Source: Macrostomum hystrix (lineage: Eukaryota; Platyhelminthes; Macrostomidae). From it: DNA of 64,000 nucleotides. The stretch's first letter is position 1, and the number at the start of each line of letters is the position of its first letter. A program made the position numbers and the translations under genes. Of the stretch, positions 10,401 to 25,400 are shown piece after piece. The notes under the pieces were generated by a model. The model did not search any database. It was not told where the DNA came from and saw only the letters and a list, made by a program, of their open reading frames with translations. The DNA is taken from positions 7,208,501 through 7,272,500 of the forward strand of contig CATNEN010000039.1 in NCBI GenBank assembly GCA_950097015.1, in the 5' to 3' direction.

Positions 10401-13400
10401 ATTTGAGCATTGTGAGAACTCGAGACTATTGGGATCTTGAGCATTTTTGAGAACTCGAGACTATTGGGATCTTGAGCATTTTGAGAACTCGAGACTATTG
10501 GGATCTTGAGCATTTTGAGAACTCGAGACTATTGGGATCTTGAGCATTTTGAGAACTCGAGACTATTGGGATCTTGAGCATTTTGAGAACTCGAGACTAT
10601 TGGGATCTTGAGCATTTTGAGAACTCGAGACTATTGGGATCTTGAGCATTTTGAGAACTCGAGACTATTGGGATCTTGAGCATTTTTGAGAACTCGAGAC
10701 TATTGGGATCTTGAGCATTTTTGAGAACTCGAGACTATTGGGATCTTGAGCATTTTTGAGAACTCGAGACTATTGGGATCTTGAGCATTTTTGAGAACTC
10801 GAGACTATTGGGATCTTGAGCATTTTGAGAACTCGAGACTATTGGGATCTTGAGCATTTTGAGAACTCGAGACTATTGGGATCTTGAGCATTTTGAGAAC
10901 TCGAGACTATTGGGATCTTGAGCATTTTGAGAACTCGAGACTATTGGGATCTTGAGCATTTTGAGAACTCGAGACTATTGGGATCTTGAGCATTTTGAGA
11001 ACTCGAGACTATTGGGATCTTGAGCATTTTTGAGAACTCGAGACTATTGGGATCTTGAGCATTTTGAGAACTCGAGACTATTGGGATCTTGAGCATTTTG
11101 AGATCTCAGGGCCATAGGGGATCATCGTAGCCAATCTGACTCACCCTGCACGAACTTGTAGGCAAACTCCAGTCCCATCTGAGGCGTGCTGACTGGCTTC
11201 TTTGCCTGAAACTCGAGCTGCAGCTTGGGACCGGAGCGGCCGTCGCCGCCTCCGCCGCCGCTCATGATCCGGATTGGTCGCTCAGGCTGCACGCTGCAGT
11301 GGGTCTCTTCCACGGATTCGTCCCTGATCCCCAATCCGCCACTGGATCTATCGTCGGCGACGTACCTGGTGACGATCACCCGGTCCCGATCGGCGCATCG
11401 ACTTAAAAACGGCTGCTTCAGCACCACCTGCTGCTGCTGGGTGGTCGGTGGCAAAGCGGTTAACGCCTTTGCCTTTCGCACCTTTCCCACCAAGGCCCCT
11501 GAGCTCGATTCCGCGGCTAGGCCACATTTATTTGGGGCGCAGCCGCGGAGAGAAGGCTTTGGGGCTTGTCGTGCAATTTACGCCTTAGAGGGCCAACCTC
11601 CATGGCGCAGTGAGAGTGTACACTGCCTGACGATGAGAAAGTCAGGGCAGATGTACACACCTGCGTGAGCGTGTGCCAGCGTACAGTATCTGTGTGCGTG
11701 TGTGCTCAGGGGTCAGTGGGATGGGCAGAATTGCCTCCTCGCTGGCTTCGGATCAACTGTAACCAAATGATGTGCCATTGCCCACAGCCCTCCTGCAAAT
11801 ATCATTAGTACGAGTATTACCACCTGCTGCTGCTCAGAGGGCCGGGCTGAATCGTGCTTGAGCACAGCCAGCTGTCGGATCTCTAGAACAATGCGCTCGG
11901 TTCGATTCGCCCGACCTCGCAGCAGCCAGCGGCAGCGGCCGCCAGGATAGCCGAACGGGAAGCTGGGAGCTCGAACGATTCCGAAGGCCGACTGGCCGCT
12001 GTCGATGATAACCGGCTCCTCGGGACATTGCGTCACAGTCGGCGGCTCCAGGCTTGGCGGCGCTGACACAGGCTGCGATGACGCCGGAGTCGACGGCAGC
12101 TCGTGAGGCTCAGGCTGCTGATTCTGCTGGTGCCGCCGGAAGAACTGGTAGCTGCCACTGAAGCCGCGCTCACCGGGCGAGGTGACCCCGTTGGAGTGGA
12201 ACAGCATGGCCACCCGGCCGCTGACGGACCAGAAATCGTCCGGCGCACGATCGACTCCACAGCGAATGACGACTGTTGGCGAGGCGGAGGCGGCCAAGTC
12301 GAAGGCTTCCGCATCGTCGGTGCCGTCATGAATGTCAAGCCGGTCGCCGCGGTAGTTGGAGCCGCAGCTGGAATAAGGAAGTGGATTGGGGAATGATTGG
12401 GAAGTGGATTGGGGAAGAATCGGGAATAGGATGGGGGAAGAATCGGGAAGTGGATTGGGGAAGAATTGGGAAGAGGATTGGGGAAGAATCAGGAAGTGGA
12501 TTGAGGAATAATTGGTAATAGGATGGGGGAAGAATCGGGAAGTGGATTGGGGAATAATTGGGAAGTGGATTGGGGAATAATTGGGAATTGGATTTGGGAA
12601 TGATCGGGAAGTGGATTGGGGAAGAATTGGGAAGTGGATTGGGGAAGAATTGGGAAGAAGATTGGGGAATAATCGGGAAATGGATTGAGGAATAATTGGG
12701 AAGAGGATGGGGGAAGAATCGGGAAGTGGATTGGGGAAGAATCGGGAAGTGGATTGGGGAAGAATCGGGAAGTGGATTGGGGAAGAATCGGGAAGTGGAT
12801 TGGGGAAGAATCGGGAAGTGGATTGGGGAATAGTTGGGAAAAAGATTGGGGAAGAATCGGAAAGTGGATTGAGGAATAATCTGGAAGGGATTGGGGAATA
12901 ATTTGGAAGAGGATTGGGGAAGAATCGGGAAGTGGATTAAGGAATAATTGGGAAGAGGATGGGGGAAGAATCGGGAAGTGGTTTGGAGAATAATTGGGAA
13001 GTGGATTGAGGAATAATTGGGAAGAGAATGGGGAAAGAATCGGGAAGTGGATTGGGGAAGAATCGGGAAGTGGATTAAGGAATAATTGGGAAGAGGATGG
13101 GGGAAGAATCGGGAAGTGGTTTGGAGAATAATTGGGAAGTGGATTGAAGAATAATTGGGATGAGAATGGGGAAAGAATCGGGAAGTGAATTGGGGAAGAA
13201 TCGGGAAGTGGATTGAGGAATAATCTGGAAGGGATTGGGGAATAATTGGGAAGAGGATTGGGGAAGAATCGGGAAGTGGATTGAGGAATAATTGGGAAGA
13301 GAATGGGGGAAGAATCGGGAGTGGATTGGGGAAGAATCGGGAAGTGGATTGGGGAAGAAACGGGAAGTGGATTGGGGAAGACAGTTGGGGAGGAATGAAT

Positions 13401-16400
13401 CGGAGAGAATATCAAGAAGCAGTGTGTACCGCTCGCCGGCTGCGAGAGTTTCCAGCTGGAATGTCTCGAAGCTGATGCGCAGGGCCTCTCCCGGCTCGCC
13501 CAAGAATCGGTACTCGACTCGAGTCCTCTGGGGATAAACGGATGGGAAATTCTCGCTGCTGAACGAGCCCTGCTTGGCCTGACTGCTGAGAAAATCCTTT
13601 CGAAGCTGCACATTGGGCTGATCCGGAGACACAAACGATGGGTTTGTGTGCGAATCTGGGATAATTTAGGGAGATGTTGCTGACATAAACGAAGAAACTG
13701 TTTAGTAGCAAAAACTTTATGGAATATTCAAGTACAATGGCGCTAATACGAGTAAGAACCATCGCTTAACTAAGAATAATAAGATTTCTAAGAAAAAAGG
13801 AATTTCTAAAACACGCTTGATTTCAAAGAATCAAAGGATTTTTGGAATCTAAGAATCAGGAGCTTTCTAAGTAGGAGGAATTTCAAATAGTTAAAGATTT
13901 CTTGGAACCGTTAGATTTCTAAGAATCGTCAGTTTTTAAGAATCGTTCGATTTTAACGAACCGTTAGATATCTAAGAATCATTAGATTTCTAAGAATCTT
14001 TAGCTTTCGAAGAGTCGTTAGATTTCTAAGAAACGTTAGACTTTAAAAAATAGTTCGATTTCTAAGAATCGTTAAACTTCTAAGAATCGTTTGATTTCTA
14101 TGAATCTTTAGATTTCGAAGTATCGTCTGATTTCTAAGAATGGTTAAACTTCTATGAATCTTTAGATTTCTTAGAATCGTGGGACAGCGCAGATTTCACC
14201 CACCGCCTCCTGCGGCGCCGTCCACTCCGATGCCTTCAAGCGCTGAGCGGCCCCTCTCCAGCGGCTCAGTCGGGGTCAGCTTGTGCCGCGCCACAAACGC
14301 GTAACGCCCAGCGAACCCGGAGCCGGTGACGGCGTCGGAGTTGGCCACGAACTTAACCAGGAGGAAGGCGTCGGCGCTCACCACGGAGGCCGAGTCTGCC
14401 GAGGCGCAGTAGCTGGAGAAGTGGGCCAGCACTACGCTGGCCTCGCCGAATTCACTCTCGGTCTGGTACACCAGCAGGTGGTCCCGTCTGGCTGCGGTCA
14501 GCAGGCGGCAGGCCGTTTCGTTTCTGCCGCCACCGGCCTGCAGGCTGATGTCGCGCAGGTCCAGCCGGATTCGCTCGCCTTCGGCCGCACGGAAGTAGTA
14601 GCGGCATTGGTCGCCGGGCTTGTAGTTCTGCGGATGAGCTGGCGAGAAGAACTGACCGGACTTGCCGGCTGCCGGATCCGAGCTGCGGAATTCGCGGTCG
14701 CATGGAGCTCCGGGCAGCGGCCGCCCGCTGGACTGGAACTGGGCTGCGGAATTCGGAGAGAGAGAATGCCCTGGCAAGTGGATCGAAAGTGGAGCCCCTT
14801 AAAAGGGCCGTTTTATTACTTGCTGTATTTTCCTTATATAAATAGAATGTTATGATTACAACCAGCCCAGTTTCTCCTCAGTCTGTAGACCACTCGATTT
14901 TGTCATCAGTTCCTCAAACATTTGAGTTCGCCATCAGTCATTTGAGTTTGTCATCAGTCATTTGAGTTTGTCATCAGTCATTTGAGTTTGTCATCAGTCA
15001 TTTGAGTTTGTCATCAGTCATTTGAGTTTGTCATCAGTCATTTGAGTTTTTCATCAGTCATTTGAGTTTGTCATCAGTCATTTGAGTTTGTCATCAGTCA
15101 TTTGAGTTTGTCATCAGTTATTTGAGTTTGTCATCAGTCATTTGAGTTTGTCATCAGTCATTTGAGTTTGTCATCAGTCATTTGAGTTTGTCATCAGTCA
15201 TTTGAGTTTGTCATCAGTCATTTGAGTTTGTCATCAGTCATTTGAGTTTGTCATCAGTCATTTGAGTTTGTCATCAGTCATTTGAGTTTGTCATCAGTCA
15301 TTTGAGTTTGTCATCAGTCATTTGAGTTTGTAATCAGTCATTTGTCATCCTACAGTTTCTTACTCATTTGAGGGATAATTAATTCGCTATACCTAACAGA
15401 AGATAAATATTAAAAATTCAGATTTTCCCAGGATTTTGCAGATCGGAGCTGGGATCTTTTACAAAAAGCCAATTAGAAACGGAGACATCTCTATGGGTGA
15501 TTATTGTGTCGAAAAAATCTAGAAACGAGCACATTCCACTTTCATATTATCCGAATTCATTCATTTAAATGCTAATTTGCGAATTTGATTAATCCTAAAT
15601 CCCAGCTTTCTTATTTTCCGCCGATATAAGGGGGGGTCTACTTTTCTGAATTCATTGGCTTTTGAGTACTGATGTAGTCCTATTGGCAGCCAGCATTGTC
15701 TGATCCGTGAAAGCCCCCTGTACAAGCCTAGGAACCACAATAGTCAGTTAATTAATTATTCATTAATTAGTTTAATAAATAATGTTTAATATAATTTTTC
15801 ACTACAGTAAACTCCACCTTAGCAGTCTTATCAGGTTTGCTAGTGATGCTGTCAGTTTCAGTAAGCGAATCTTCAGATATTTATTGCGACTGTCATATGA
15901 ACTTTATCTAACTAATTCCTAAATGATTGCTCATTAAAGCCTTTACACGCTCAGTCTCTGCAATTATTGTTCTGGGGATTTCTTGTATTGGGGATTCCCA
16001 CTTTTGGGAATTCTCAAAATTACTGACTAATGACCTTGTCGTGGGAATTTCCAGTCACGGGGATTCCTTGTATTGGGGATTCCCACTTTTGGGAATTCTC
16101 AAAATGACTGACACATTATGACCTTTTCGTGGGGGTTTCCTAGTCATAGAGATTTCTTGTATTGGGGATTTCCACTTTTGGGAATTCTCAAAATGACTGA
16201 CAAATGACCTTGTCGTGAGAATTTCCAGTCACGGGGATTCCTTGTTTTGGGGATTCCCACTTTTGGGAATTCTCAAAATGACTGACACATGACTTGTCGT
16301 GGGGGTTTCCTAGTCATAGAGATTTCTTGTATTGGGGATTTCCACTTTTGGGAATTCTCAAAATGACTGACAAATGACCTTGTCGTGGGAATTTCCAGTC

Positions 16401-19400
16401 ACGGGGATTCCTTGTATTGGGGATTCCCACTTTTGGGAATTCTCAAAATGACTGACACATTATGACCTTTTCGTGGGGGTTTCCTAGTCATAGAGATTTC
16501 TTGTATTGGGGATTTCCACTTTTGGGAATTCTCAAAATGACTGACAAATGACTTGTCGTGGGAATTTCCAGTCACGGGGATTCCTTGTATTGGGGATTCC
16601 CACTTTTGGGAATTCTCAAAATGACTGACAAATGACCTTGTCGTGGGAATTCCTTATCGTGGGGATTCCCAGTCTGTGGATTCCCAGTCTGGGGATTCCC
16701 AATCTTGGGGATTCCTAATATTGGGGATTCCCAGTGTTGATAATTCTCAGTGGTAACGATTAAATTTTAGGGATTTCAAGGGATATTGTGCATATCTTGT
16801 TGACTTGCTAACCAGGTGACTCCGATAGGAAGAAATAAGAATTTTTGCTCTAGGTTTCATGCCAGTTAAATGGATATCAAGTTCTCAAAATATTCAGCGA
16901 GTTCTCAAGCTAACAAATCAATCCCAATTGTCCATGGCTCAAATAGGAACGATGCTCCACTAAGCTCAACTGCTTCTGTGCCGATAGCTCTACTAGTCTG
17001 CTAATGCATTTGGACCAGTAATGAAGCAATGACATTCTAATCCCAGATACATTTGGGGTTACTGCTTCCATTTCTTTCTTAATCCTCAGCATCGCGTGCT
17101 TTTTAGCTCTCCCTAGATTAGAAAGTGGAATTAGAAGGTAAGTACGTTGGGGCTATTTTCCCAAAGATGGAGCTGACGAATTTGGGCTAAATTCTAAACC
17201 ATGTGTATGAATTCCACTTTTCACAAAATAAATAATTTCAACATCAGCTCTCAATGCATCTCTACATCACCCTTCTTATCGAATCCCAACTACTGAATTT
17301 CCCCATCCCATCAATACTCTTCCCACATCCCATCAATACTCTTCCCACATCCCATCAACACTCTTCCCACATCCCATCAATTCTCTTCCCACGTCCCATC
17401 AATAGTCTTCCCACATCCCATCAATACTCCTCCCACATCCCATCAATACTCTTCCGACATCCCATCAATAGTCTTCCCACATCCCATCAATACTCCTCCC
17501 ACGTCCCATCAATAGTCTTCCCACATCCCATCAATAATCTTCCCACATCCCGTCAATACTCTTCCCACGTCCCATCAATAGTCTTCCCACATCCCATCAA
17601 CACTCTTCCCACATCCCATCAACACTCTTCCCACATCCCACCAATACTCTTGCCACATCCCATCAACACTCTTCCCACATCCCATCAACACTCTTCCCAC
17701 ATCCCGTCAATACTCTTCCCACATCCCATCAACACTCTTCCCACATCCCATCATACTGCCTCAAAATCCCATCCCATCATACCGCCTCAAAATCCCATCC
17801 CATCATACTACCTCAAAATACCATCCCATCATACCGCCTCAAAATCCCATCCCATCATACCGCCTCAAAATCCCATCAATACTCTTCCGACATCCCATCA
17901 ATAATCTTCCCACATCCCATCAACACTCTTCCCACATCCCATCAATACTCTTCCCACATCCCATCAACACTCTTCCCACATCCCATCATCACTCTTCCCA
18001 CATCCCATCAATACTCTTCCCACATCCCATCAATACTCTTCCCACATACCGTCAATACTCTTCCCACATCCCGTCAATACTCTTCCCACATCCCATATCA
18101 ATACTCTTCCCACATCCCATCAACACTCTTCCCACATCCCATCAACACTCTTCCCACATCCCATCAATACTCTTCCCACATCCCATCAACACTCTTCCCA
18201 CATCCCATCAATACTCTTCCCACATCCCATCAATACTCTTCCCACATCCCATCAATACTCTTCCCACATCCCATCAATACTCTTCCCACATCCCATATCA
18301 ATACTCTTTCCACATCCCATCAACACTCTTCCCACATCCCATCAACACTCTTCCCACATCCCATCAACACTCTTCCCACATCCCATCAACACTCTTCCCA
18401 CATCCCATCATACCGCCTCAAATCACAACGCTCCCAAAGTCCAACAGCAGACCTCTCTTCTCAAAGCTGAAGCCGCCGCGGAAGCCGCGGAAGCGGTTGA
18501 CACTGGCGGCAGTCTGGTACGGCCAGCTCATTCTGGAGTGCATCTCCAGCATCAGAATGCTGCCAGACGAGTAGAAGGTGCTCTGCGGCGCCCCGCTGCC
18601 GCACATCTGGTAGTTCGATGGGTCCTCGGAGTTGAGCTCAGCTTTAGAAGAGTCTAGATAGAGTTTCACATAGTCCTGGCAGCTGGAAGGTTACAGAGGC
18701 CAGTCTGACAGGTTATTTACAATGGAAACACCACGGAGTTATTTCAAATACCCACTGCCCACTTCCCAGTGGCTCCCAAGCCGAATGACCGATTTTCGTA
18801 AAAGTCCACCACGTGGATAAAACTGGTTATTTAGTGAGTCTAACTGGTTATTTAGTGAGTCTAACTGGTTATTTAGTGAGCCTAACTGGTTATTTAGTGA
18901 GTCTAACTGGTTATTAAGTGAGTCTAACTGGTTATTTAGTGAGTCTAACTGGTTATTTAGTGAGTCTAACTGGTTATTTAGTGAGTCTAACTGGTTATTT
19001 AGTGAGTCTAACTGGTTATTTAGTGAGTCTAACTGGTTATTTAGTGAGTCTAACTGGTTATTTAGTGAGTCTAACTGGTTATTTAGTGAGTCTAACTGGT
19101 TATTTAGTGAGTCTAACTGGTTATTTAGTGAGTCTAACAGGTTACTTAGTGAGTCTAACTGGTTATTTAGTGAGTCTAACTGGTTATTTAGTGAGTCTAA
19201 CTGGTTATTTAGTGAGTCTAACTGGTTATTTAGTGAGTCTAACTGGTTTTTTAGTGAGTCTAACTGGTTATACTGGTTATTTAGCGAGTCTAACTGGTTA
19301 TACTGGTTATTTAGTGAGTCTAACTGGTTATTTAGTGAGTCTAACTGGTTATTTAGTGAGTCTAACTGGTTATTTAGTGAGTCTAACTGGTTATACTGGT

Positions 19401-22400
19401 TATTTAGCGAGTCTAACTGGTTATACTGGTTATTTAGCGAGTCTAACTGGTTATTTAGCGAGTCTAACTGGTTATTTAGTGAGCCTAACTGGTTATTTAG
19501 TGAGTCTAACTGGTTATTTAGTGAGTCTAACTGGTTATTTAGTGAGTCTAACTGGTTATTTAGTGAGTCTAACTGGTTATACTGGTTATTTAGCGAGTCT
19601 AACTGGTTATACTGGTTATTTAGCGAGTCTAACTGGTTATACTGGTTATTTAGCGAGTCTAACTGGTTATTTAGTGAGTCTAACTGGTTATTTAGTGAGT
19701 CTAACTGGTTATTTAGTGAGTCTAACTGGTTATACTGGTTATTTAGCGAGTCTAACTGGTTATACTGGTTATTTAGCGAGTCTAACTGGTTATTTAGTGA
19801 GTCTAACTGGTTATTTAGTGAGTCTAACTGGTTATTTAGCGAGTCTAACTGGTTATTTAGCGAGTCTAACTGGTTATTTAGTGAGTCTAACTGGTTATTT
19901 AGTGAGTCTAACTGGTTATTTAGTGAGCCTAACTGGTTATTTAGTGAGTCTAACTGGTTATTTAGTGAGTCTAACTGGTTATACTGGTTATTTAGTGAGT
20001 CTAACTGGTTATTTAGCGAGTCTAACTGGTTATACTGGTTATTTAGTGAGTCTAACTGGTTATTTAGTGAGTCTAACTGGTTATTTAGTGAGTCTAACAG
20101 GTTATTTAGTGAGTCTAACAGGTAATTTAGTGAGTCTAACTGGTTATTTAGTGAGTCTAACTGGTTATTTAGTGAGTCTAACTGGTTATTTAGTGAGTCT
20201 AACTGGTTATTTAGTGAGTCTAACAGGTTATTTAGTGAGTCTAACTGGTTATTTAGTGAGTCTAACTGGTTATTTAGTGAGTCTAACTGGTTATTTAGTG
20301 AGTCTAACTGGTTATTTAGTGAGTCTAACTGGTTATTTAGTGAGTCTAACAGGTTATTTAGTGAGTCTAACTGGTTATTTAGTGAGCCTAACTGGTTATT
20401 TAGTGAGTCTAACTGGTTATTTAGTGAGTCTAACAGGTTATTTAGTGAGTCTAACAGGTTATTTAGTGAGTCTAACTGGTTATTTAGTGAGTCTAACAGG
20501 TTATTTAGTGAGTCTAACTGGTTATTTAGTGAGTCTAACTGGTTATACTGGTTATTTAGTGAGTCTAACTGGTTATTTAGTGAGTCTAACTGGTTATTTA
20601 GTGAGTCTAACAGGTTATTTAGTGAGTCTAACTGGTTATTTAGTGAGTCTAACTGGTTATTTAGTGAGTCTAACTGGTTATTTAGTGAGTCTAACTGGTT
20701 ATTTAGTGAGTCTAACTGGTTATTTAGTGAGTCTAACTGGTTATTTAGTGAGTCTAACAGCTATCAAACAGCTTTAGTGTTTTTTTCAAGAAAGTGCTCA
20801 AAGTGGTCGAGTAACTTTGATAGACTCAAATATACTTTGAGAAGAATTCTTAATTAACATGGCTAAGAAGGTATAAGCTAGAAAAAGTGCAATCTTAATC
20901 AGATAATCCAGTCGTGTTAATCCGAGAAGCCTGCTGTATAGCTGCTGGCTTTTACGTTTCAATTAACTCTTATCCGATTCTTTCAGCGGTGTGAATAAGT
21001 TTTCCCGCTGCAGACCGGCTATTAATTATACTCGCAGAATCTAGAGAAATTTCCACATTTGCCTCAGATTTACCAAGCTCAGGTGAGCAGATATCAGGGC
21101 TTCGTTTAACACGCTCGTTCAAAATGGCTTCGTTTCAGACTGAGGGAGAGACTGAATGAGAGTCTGAAAGAGAGACTGAATGAGAGACTGAATGAGAGAC
21201 TGAATGAGAGACTGAATGAGAGACTGAATGAGAGACTGAATGAGAGACTGAATGAGAGACTGAATGAGAGACTGAATGAGAGACTGAATGAGAGACTGAA
21301 TGAGAGTCTGAATGAGAGACTGAATGAGAGACTGAATGAGAGTCTGAATGAGAGACTGAATGAGAGTCTGAATGAGAGACTGAATGAGAGACTGAATGAG
21401 AGTCTGAATGAGAGACTGAATGAGAGACTGAATGAGAGACTGAATGAGAGTCTGAATGAGAGACTGAATGAGAGACTGAATGAGAGTCTGAATGAGAGAC
21501 TGAATGAGAGTCTGAATGAGAGACTGAATGAGAGACTGAATGAGAGACTGAATGAGAGACTGAATGAGAGACTGAATGAGAGACTGAATGAGAGACTGAA
21601 TGAGAGACTGAATGAGAGACTGAATGAGAGTCTGAATGAGAGACTGAATGAGAGACTGAATGAGAGTCTGAATGAGAGACTGAATGAGAGTCTGAATGAG
21701 AGACTGAATGAGAGACTGAATGAGAGACTGAATGAGAGACTGAATGAGAGACTGAATGAGAGACTGAATGAGAGACTGAATGAGAGTCTGAATGAGAGAC
21801 TGAATGAGAGACTGAATGAGAGACTGAATGAGAGACTGAATGAGAGACTGAATGAGAGACTGAATGAGAGACTGAATGAGAGTCTGAATGAGAGACTGAA
21901 TGAGAGACTGAATGAGAGTCTGAATGAGAGACTGAATGAGAGACTGAATGAGAGACTGAATGAGAGACTGAATGAGAGACTGAATGAGAGTCTGAATGAG
22001 AGACTGAATGAGAGACTGAATGAGAGACTGAATGAGAGTCTGAATGAGAGACTGAATGAGAGACTGAATGAGAGACTGAATGAGAGACTGAATGAGAGAC
22101 TGAATGAGAGACTGAATGAGAGTCTGAATGAGAGACTGAATGAGAGACTGAATGAGAGTCTGAATGAGAGACTGAATGAGAGACTGAATGAGAGACTGAA
22201 TGAGAGACTGAATGAGAGACTGAATGAGAGTCTGAATGAGAGACTGAATGAGAGACTGAATGAGAGACTGAATGAGAGTCTGAATGAGAGACTGAATGAG
22301 AGACTGAATGAGAGACTGAATGAGAGACTGAATGAGAGACTGAATGAGAGACTGAATGAGAGACTGAATGAGAGACTGAATGAGAGACTGAATGAGAGTC

Positions 22401-25400
22401 TGAATGAGAGACTGAATGAGAGACTGAATGAGAGACTGAATGAGAGACTGAATGAGAGTCTGAATGAGAGACTGAATGAGAGTCTGAATGAGAGACTGAA
22501 TGAGAGTCTGAATGAGAGTCTGAATGAGAGACTGAATGAGAGTCTGAATGAGAGTCTGAATGAGAGACTGAATGAGAGTCTGAATGAGAGACTGAATGAG
22601 AGACTGAATGAGAGTCTGAATGAGAGACTGAATGAGAGACTGAATGAGAGACTGAATGAGAGACTGAATGAGAGACTGAATGAGAGACTGAATGAGAGAC
22701 TGAATGAGAGACTGAATGAGAGTCTGAATGAGAGACTGAATGAGAGACTGAATGAGAGTCTGAATGAGAGACTGAATGAGAGACTGAATGAGAGACTGAA
22801 TGAGAGACTGAATGAGAGACTGAATGAGAGACTGAATGAGAGACTGAATTTAAAAGACTGAAGAGGCTGAGGCCCCAACCCACCGGTCATTGATTGTTGG
22901 CTTCATGTCAAACTCTTGAAATTTGATTTTGACAATTTCGTCCAGCTGCGCAGTGAACACGAAGATGAGGCACTGAATCTCCATCGGGTAGGGCGTTGGG
23001 AACTGCGGCGACTGAAACATGCCGGACTTCCTCAGCTCGGAGCTGTGAAATGCAAAGCAGTGACAACCTGCGGGATGAGATTGTGAGGCCGCTTGACAGG
23101 ATTGCATATTTCCTCTCAAATCCTACACTGCATGAACCCAGAGAGGATCAGATCCCATACCGAACTCAAAGAGGATCAGATCCCATACTGAACTCAGAGA
23201 GAATCAGATCCCACACTGAACTCAGAGAGGATCAGATCCCATACTGAACTCAGAGAGGATCAGATCCCACACTGAACTCAGAGAGGATCAGATCCCATAC
23301 TGAACTCAGAGAGGATCAGATCCCACACTGAACTCAGAGAGGATCAGATCCCATACCGAACTCAGAGAGGATCAGATCCCATACTGAACTCAGAGAGGAT
23401 CAGATCCCATACTGAACTCAGAGAGGATCAGAGTCCATACTGAACACAGAGAGGATCAGATCCCATACTGAACACAGAGAGGATCAGATCCCACACTGAA
23501 CTCAGAGAGGATCAGATCTCATACTGAACTCAGAGAGGATCAGATCTCATACTGAACTCAGAGAGGATCAGATCCCATACTGAACTCAGAGAGGATCAGA
23601 TCCCATACTGAACTCAGAGAGGATCAGATCTCATACCGAACTCAGGGAGGATCAGATCCCATACCGAACTCAAAGAGGATCAGATCTCATACTGAACTCA
23701 GAGAGGATCAGATCCCATACTGAACTCAGAGAGGATCAGATCCCATACTGAACTCAGAGAGGATCAGATCCCATACTGAACTCAGAGAGGATCAAATCTC
23801 ATACTGAACTCAGAGAGGATCAGATCCCATACTGAACTCAGAGAGGATCAGAGTCCATACTGAACTCAGAGAGGATCAGATCCCATACTGAACTCAGAGA
23901 GGATCAGATCCCACACTGAACTCAGAGAGGATCAGATCCCATACCGAACTCAGAGAGGATCAGATCCCATACTGAACTCAGAGAGGATCAGATCCCATAC
24001 TGAACTCAGAGAGGATCAGATCTCATACTGAACTCAGAGAGGATCAGATCTCATACTGAACTCAGAGAGGATCAGATCTCATACTGAACTCAGAGAGGAT
24101 CAGATCCCATACCGAACTCAGAGAGGATCAGATCTCATACTGAACTCAGAGAGGATCAGATCTCATACTGAACTCAGAGAGGATCAGATCTCATACTGAA
24201 CTCAGAGAGGATCAGATCCCATACTGAACTCAGAGAGGATCAGAGTCCATACTGAACTCAGAGAGGATCAGATCCCATACTGAACTCAGAGAGGATCAGA
24301 TCCCACACTGAACTCAGAGAGGATCAGATCCCATACCGAACTCAGAGAGGATCAGATCCCATACTGAACTCAGAGAGGATCAGATCCCATACTGAACTCA
24401 GAGAGGATCAGATCCCATACTGAACTCAGAGAGGATCAGATCTCATACTGAACTCAGAGAGGATCAGATCTCATACTGAACTCAGAGAGGATCAGATCTC
24501 ATACTGAACTCAGAGAGGATCAGATCCCATACCGAACTCAGAGAGGATCAGATCTCATACTGAACTCAGAGAGGATCAGATCTCATACTGAACTCAGAGA
24601 GGATCAGATCTCATACTGAACTCAGAGAGGATCAGATCCCATACTGAACTCAGAGAGGATCAGAGTCCATACTGAACTCAGAGAGGATCAGATCCCATAC
24701 TGAACTCAGAGAGGATCAGATCCCACACTGAACTCAGAGAGGATCAGATCCCATACCGAACTCAGAGAGGATCAGATCCCATACTGAACTCAGAGAGGAT
24801 CAGATCCCATACTGAACTCAGAGAGGATCAGAGTCCATACTGAACTCAGAGAGGATCAGATCTCATACCGAACTCAGGGAGGATCAGATCCCATACCGAA
24901 CTCAAAGAGGATCAGATCTCATACTGAACTCAGAGAGGATCAGATCCCATACTGAACTCAGAGAGGATCAGATCCCATACTGAACACAGAGAGGATCAGA
25001 TCCCACACTGAACTCAGAGAGGATCAGATCTCATACTGAACTCAGAGAGGATCAGATCTCATACTGAACTCAGAGAGGATCAGATCCCATACTGAACTCA
25101 GAGAGGATCAGATCCCATACTGAACTCAGAGAGGATCAGATCTCATACCGAACTCAGGGAGGATCAGATCCCATACCGAACTCAAAGAGGATCAGATCTC
25201 ATACTGAACTCAGAGAGGATCAGATCCCATACTGAACTCAGAGAGGATCAGATCCCATACTGAACTCAGAGAGGATCAGATCCCATACTGAACTCAGAGA
25301 GGATCAGATCTCATACCGAACTCAGGGAGGATCAGATCCCATACCGAACTCAAAGAGGATCAGATCTCATACTGAACTCAGAGAGGATCAGATCCCATAC

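Noticed and set aside
18918-20777. 619-codon open frame of SLTGYLV repeats
   Set aside because: It is created by a stop-free 21-bp minisatellite whose unit is a multiple of three. It has no non-repeat domain and lies inside an intron of the opposite-strand CUB gene.
21106-22890. 594- and 582-codon - strand frames (SFSL/SHSV repeats)
   Set aside because: Two frames are open at once across a 12-bp array, which is typical of a repeat and not of a coding gene.
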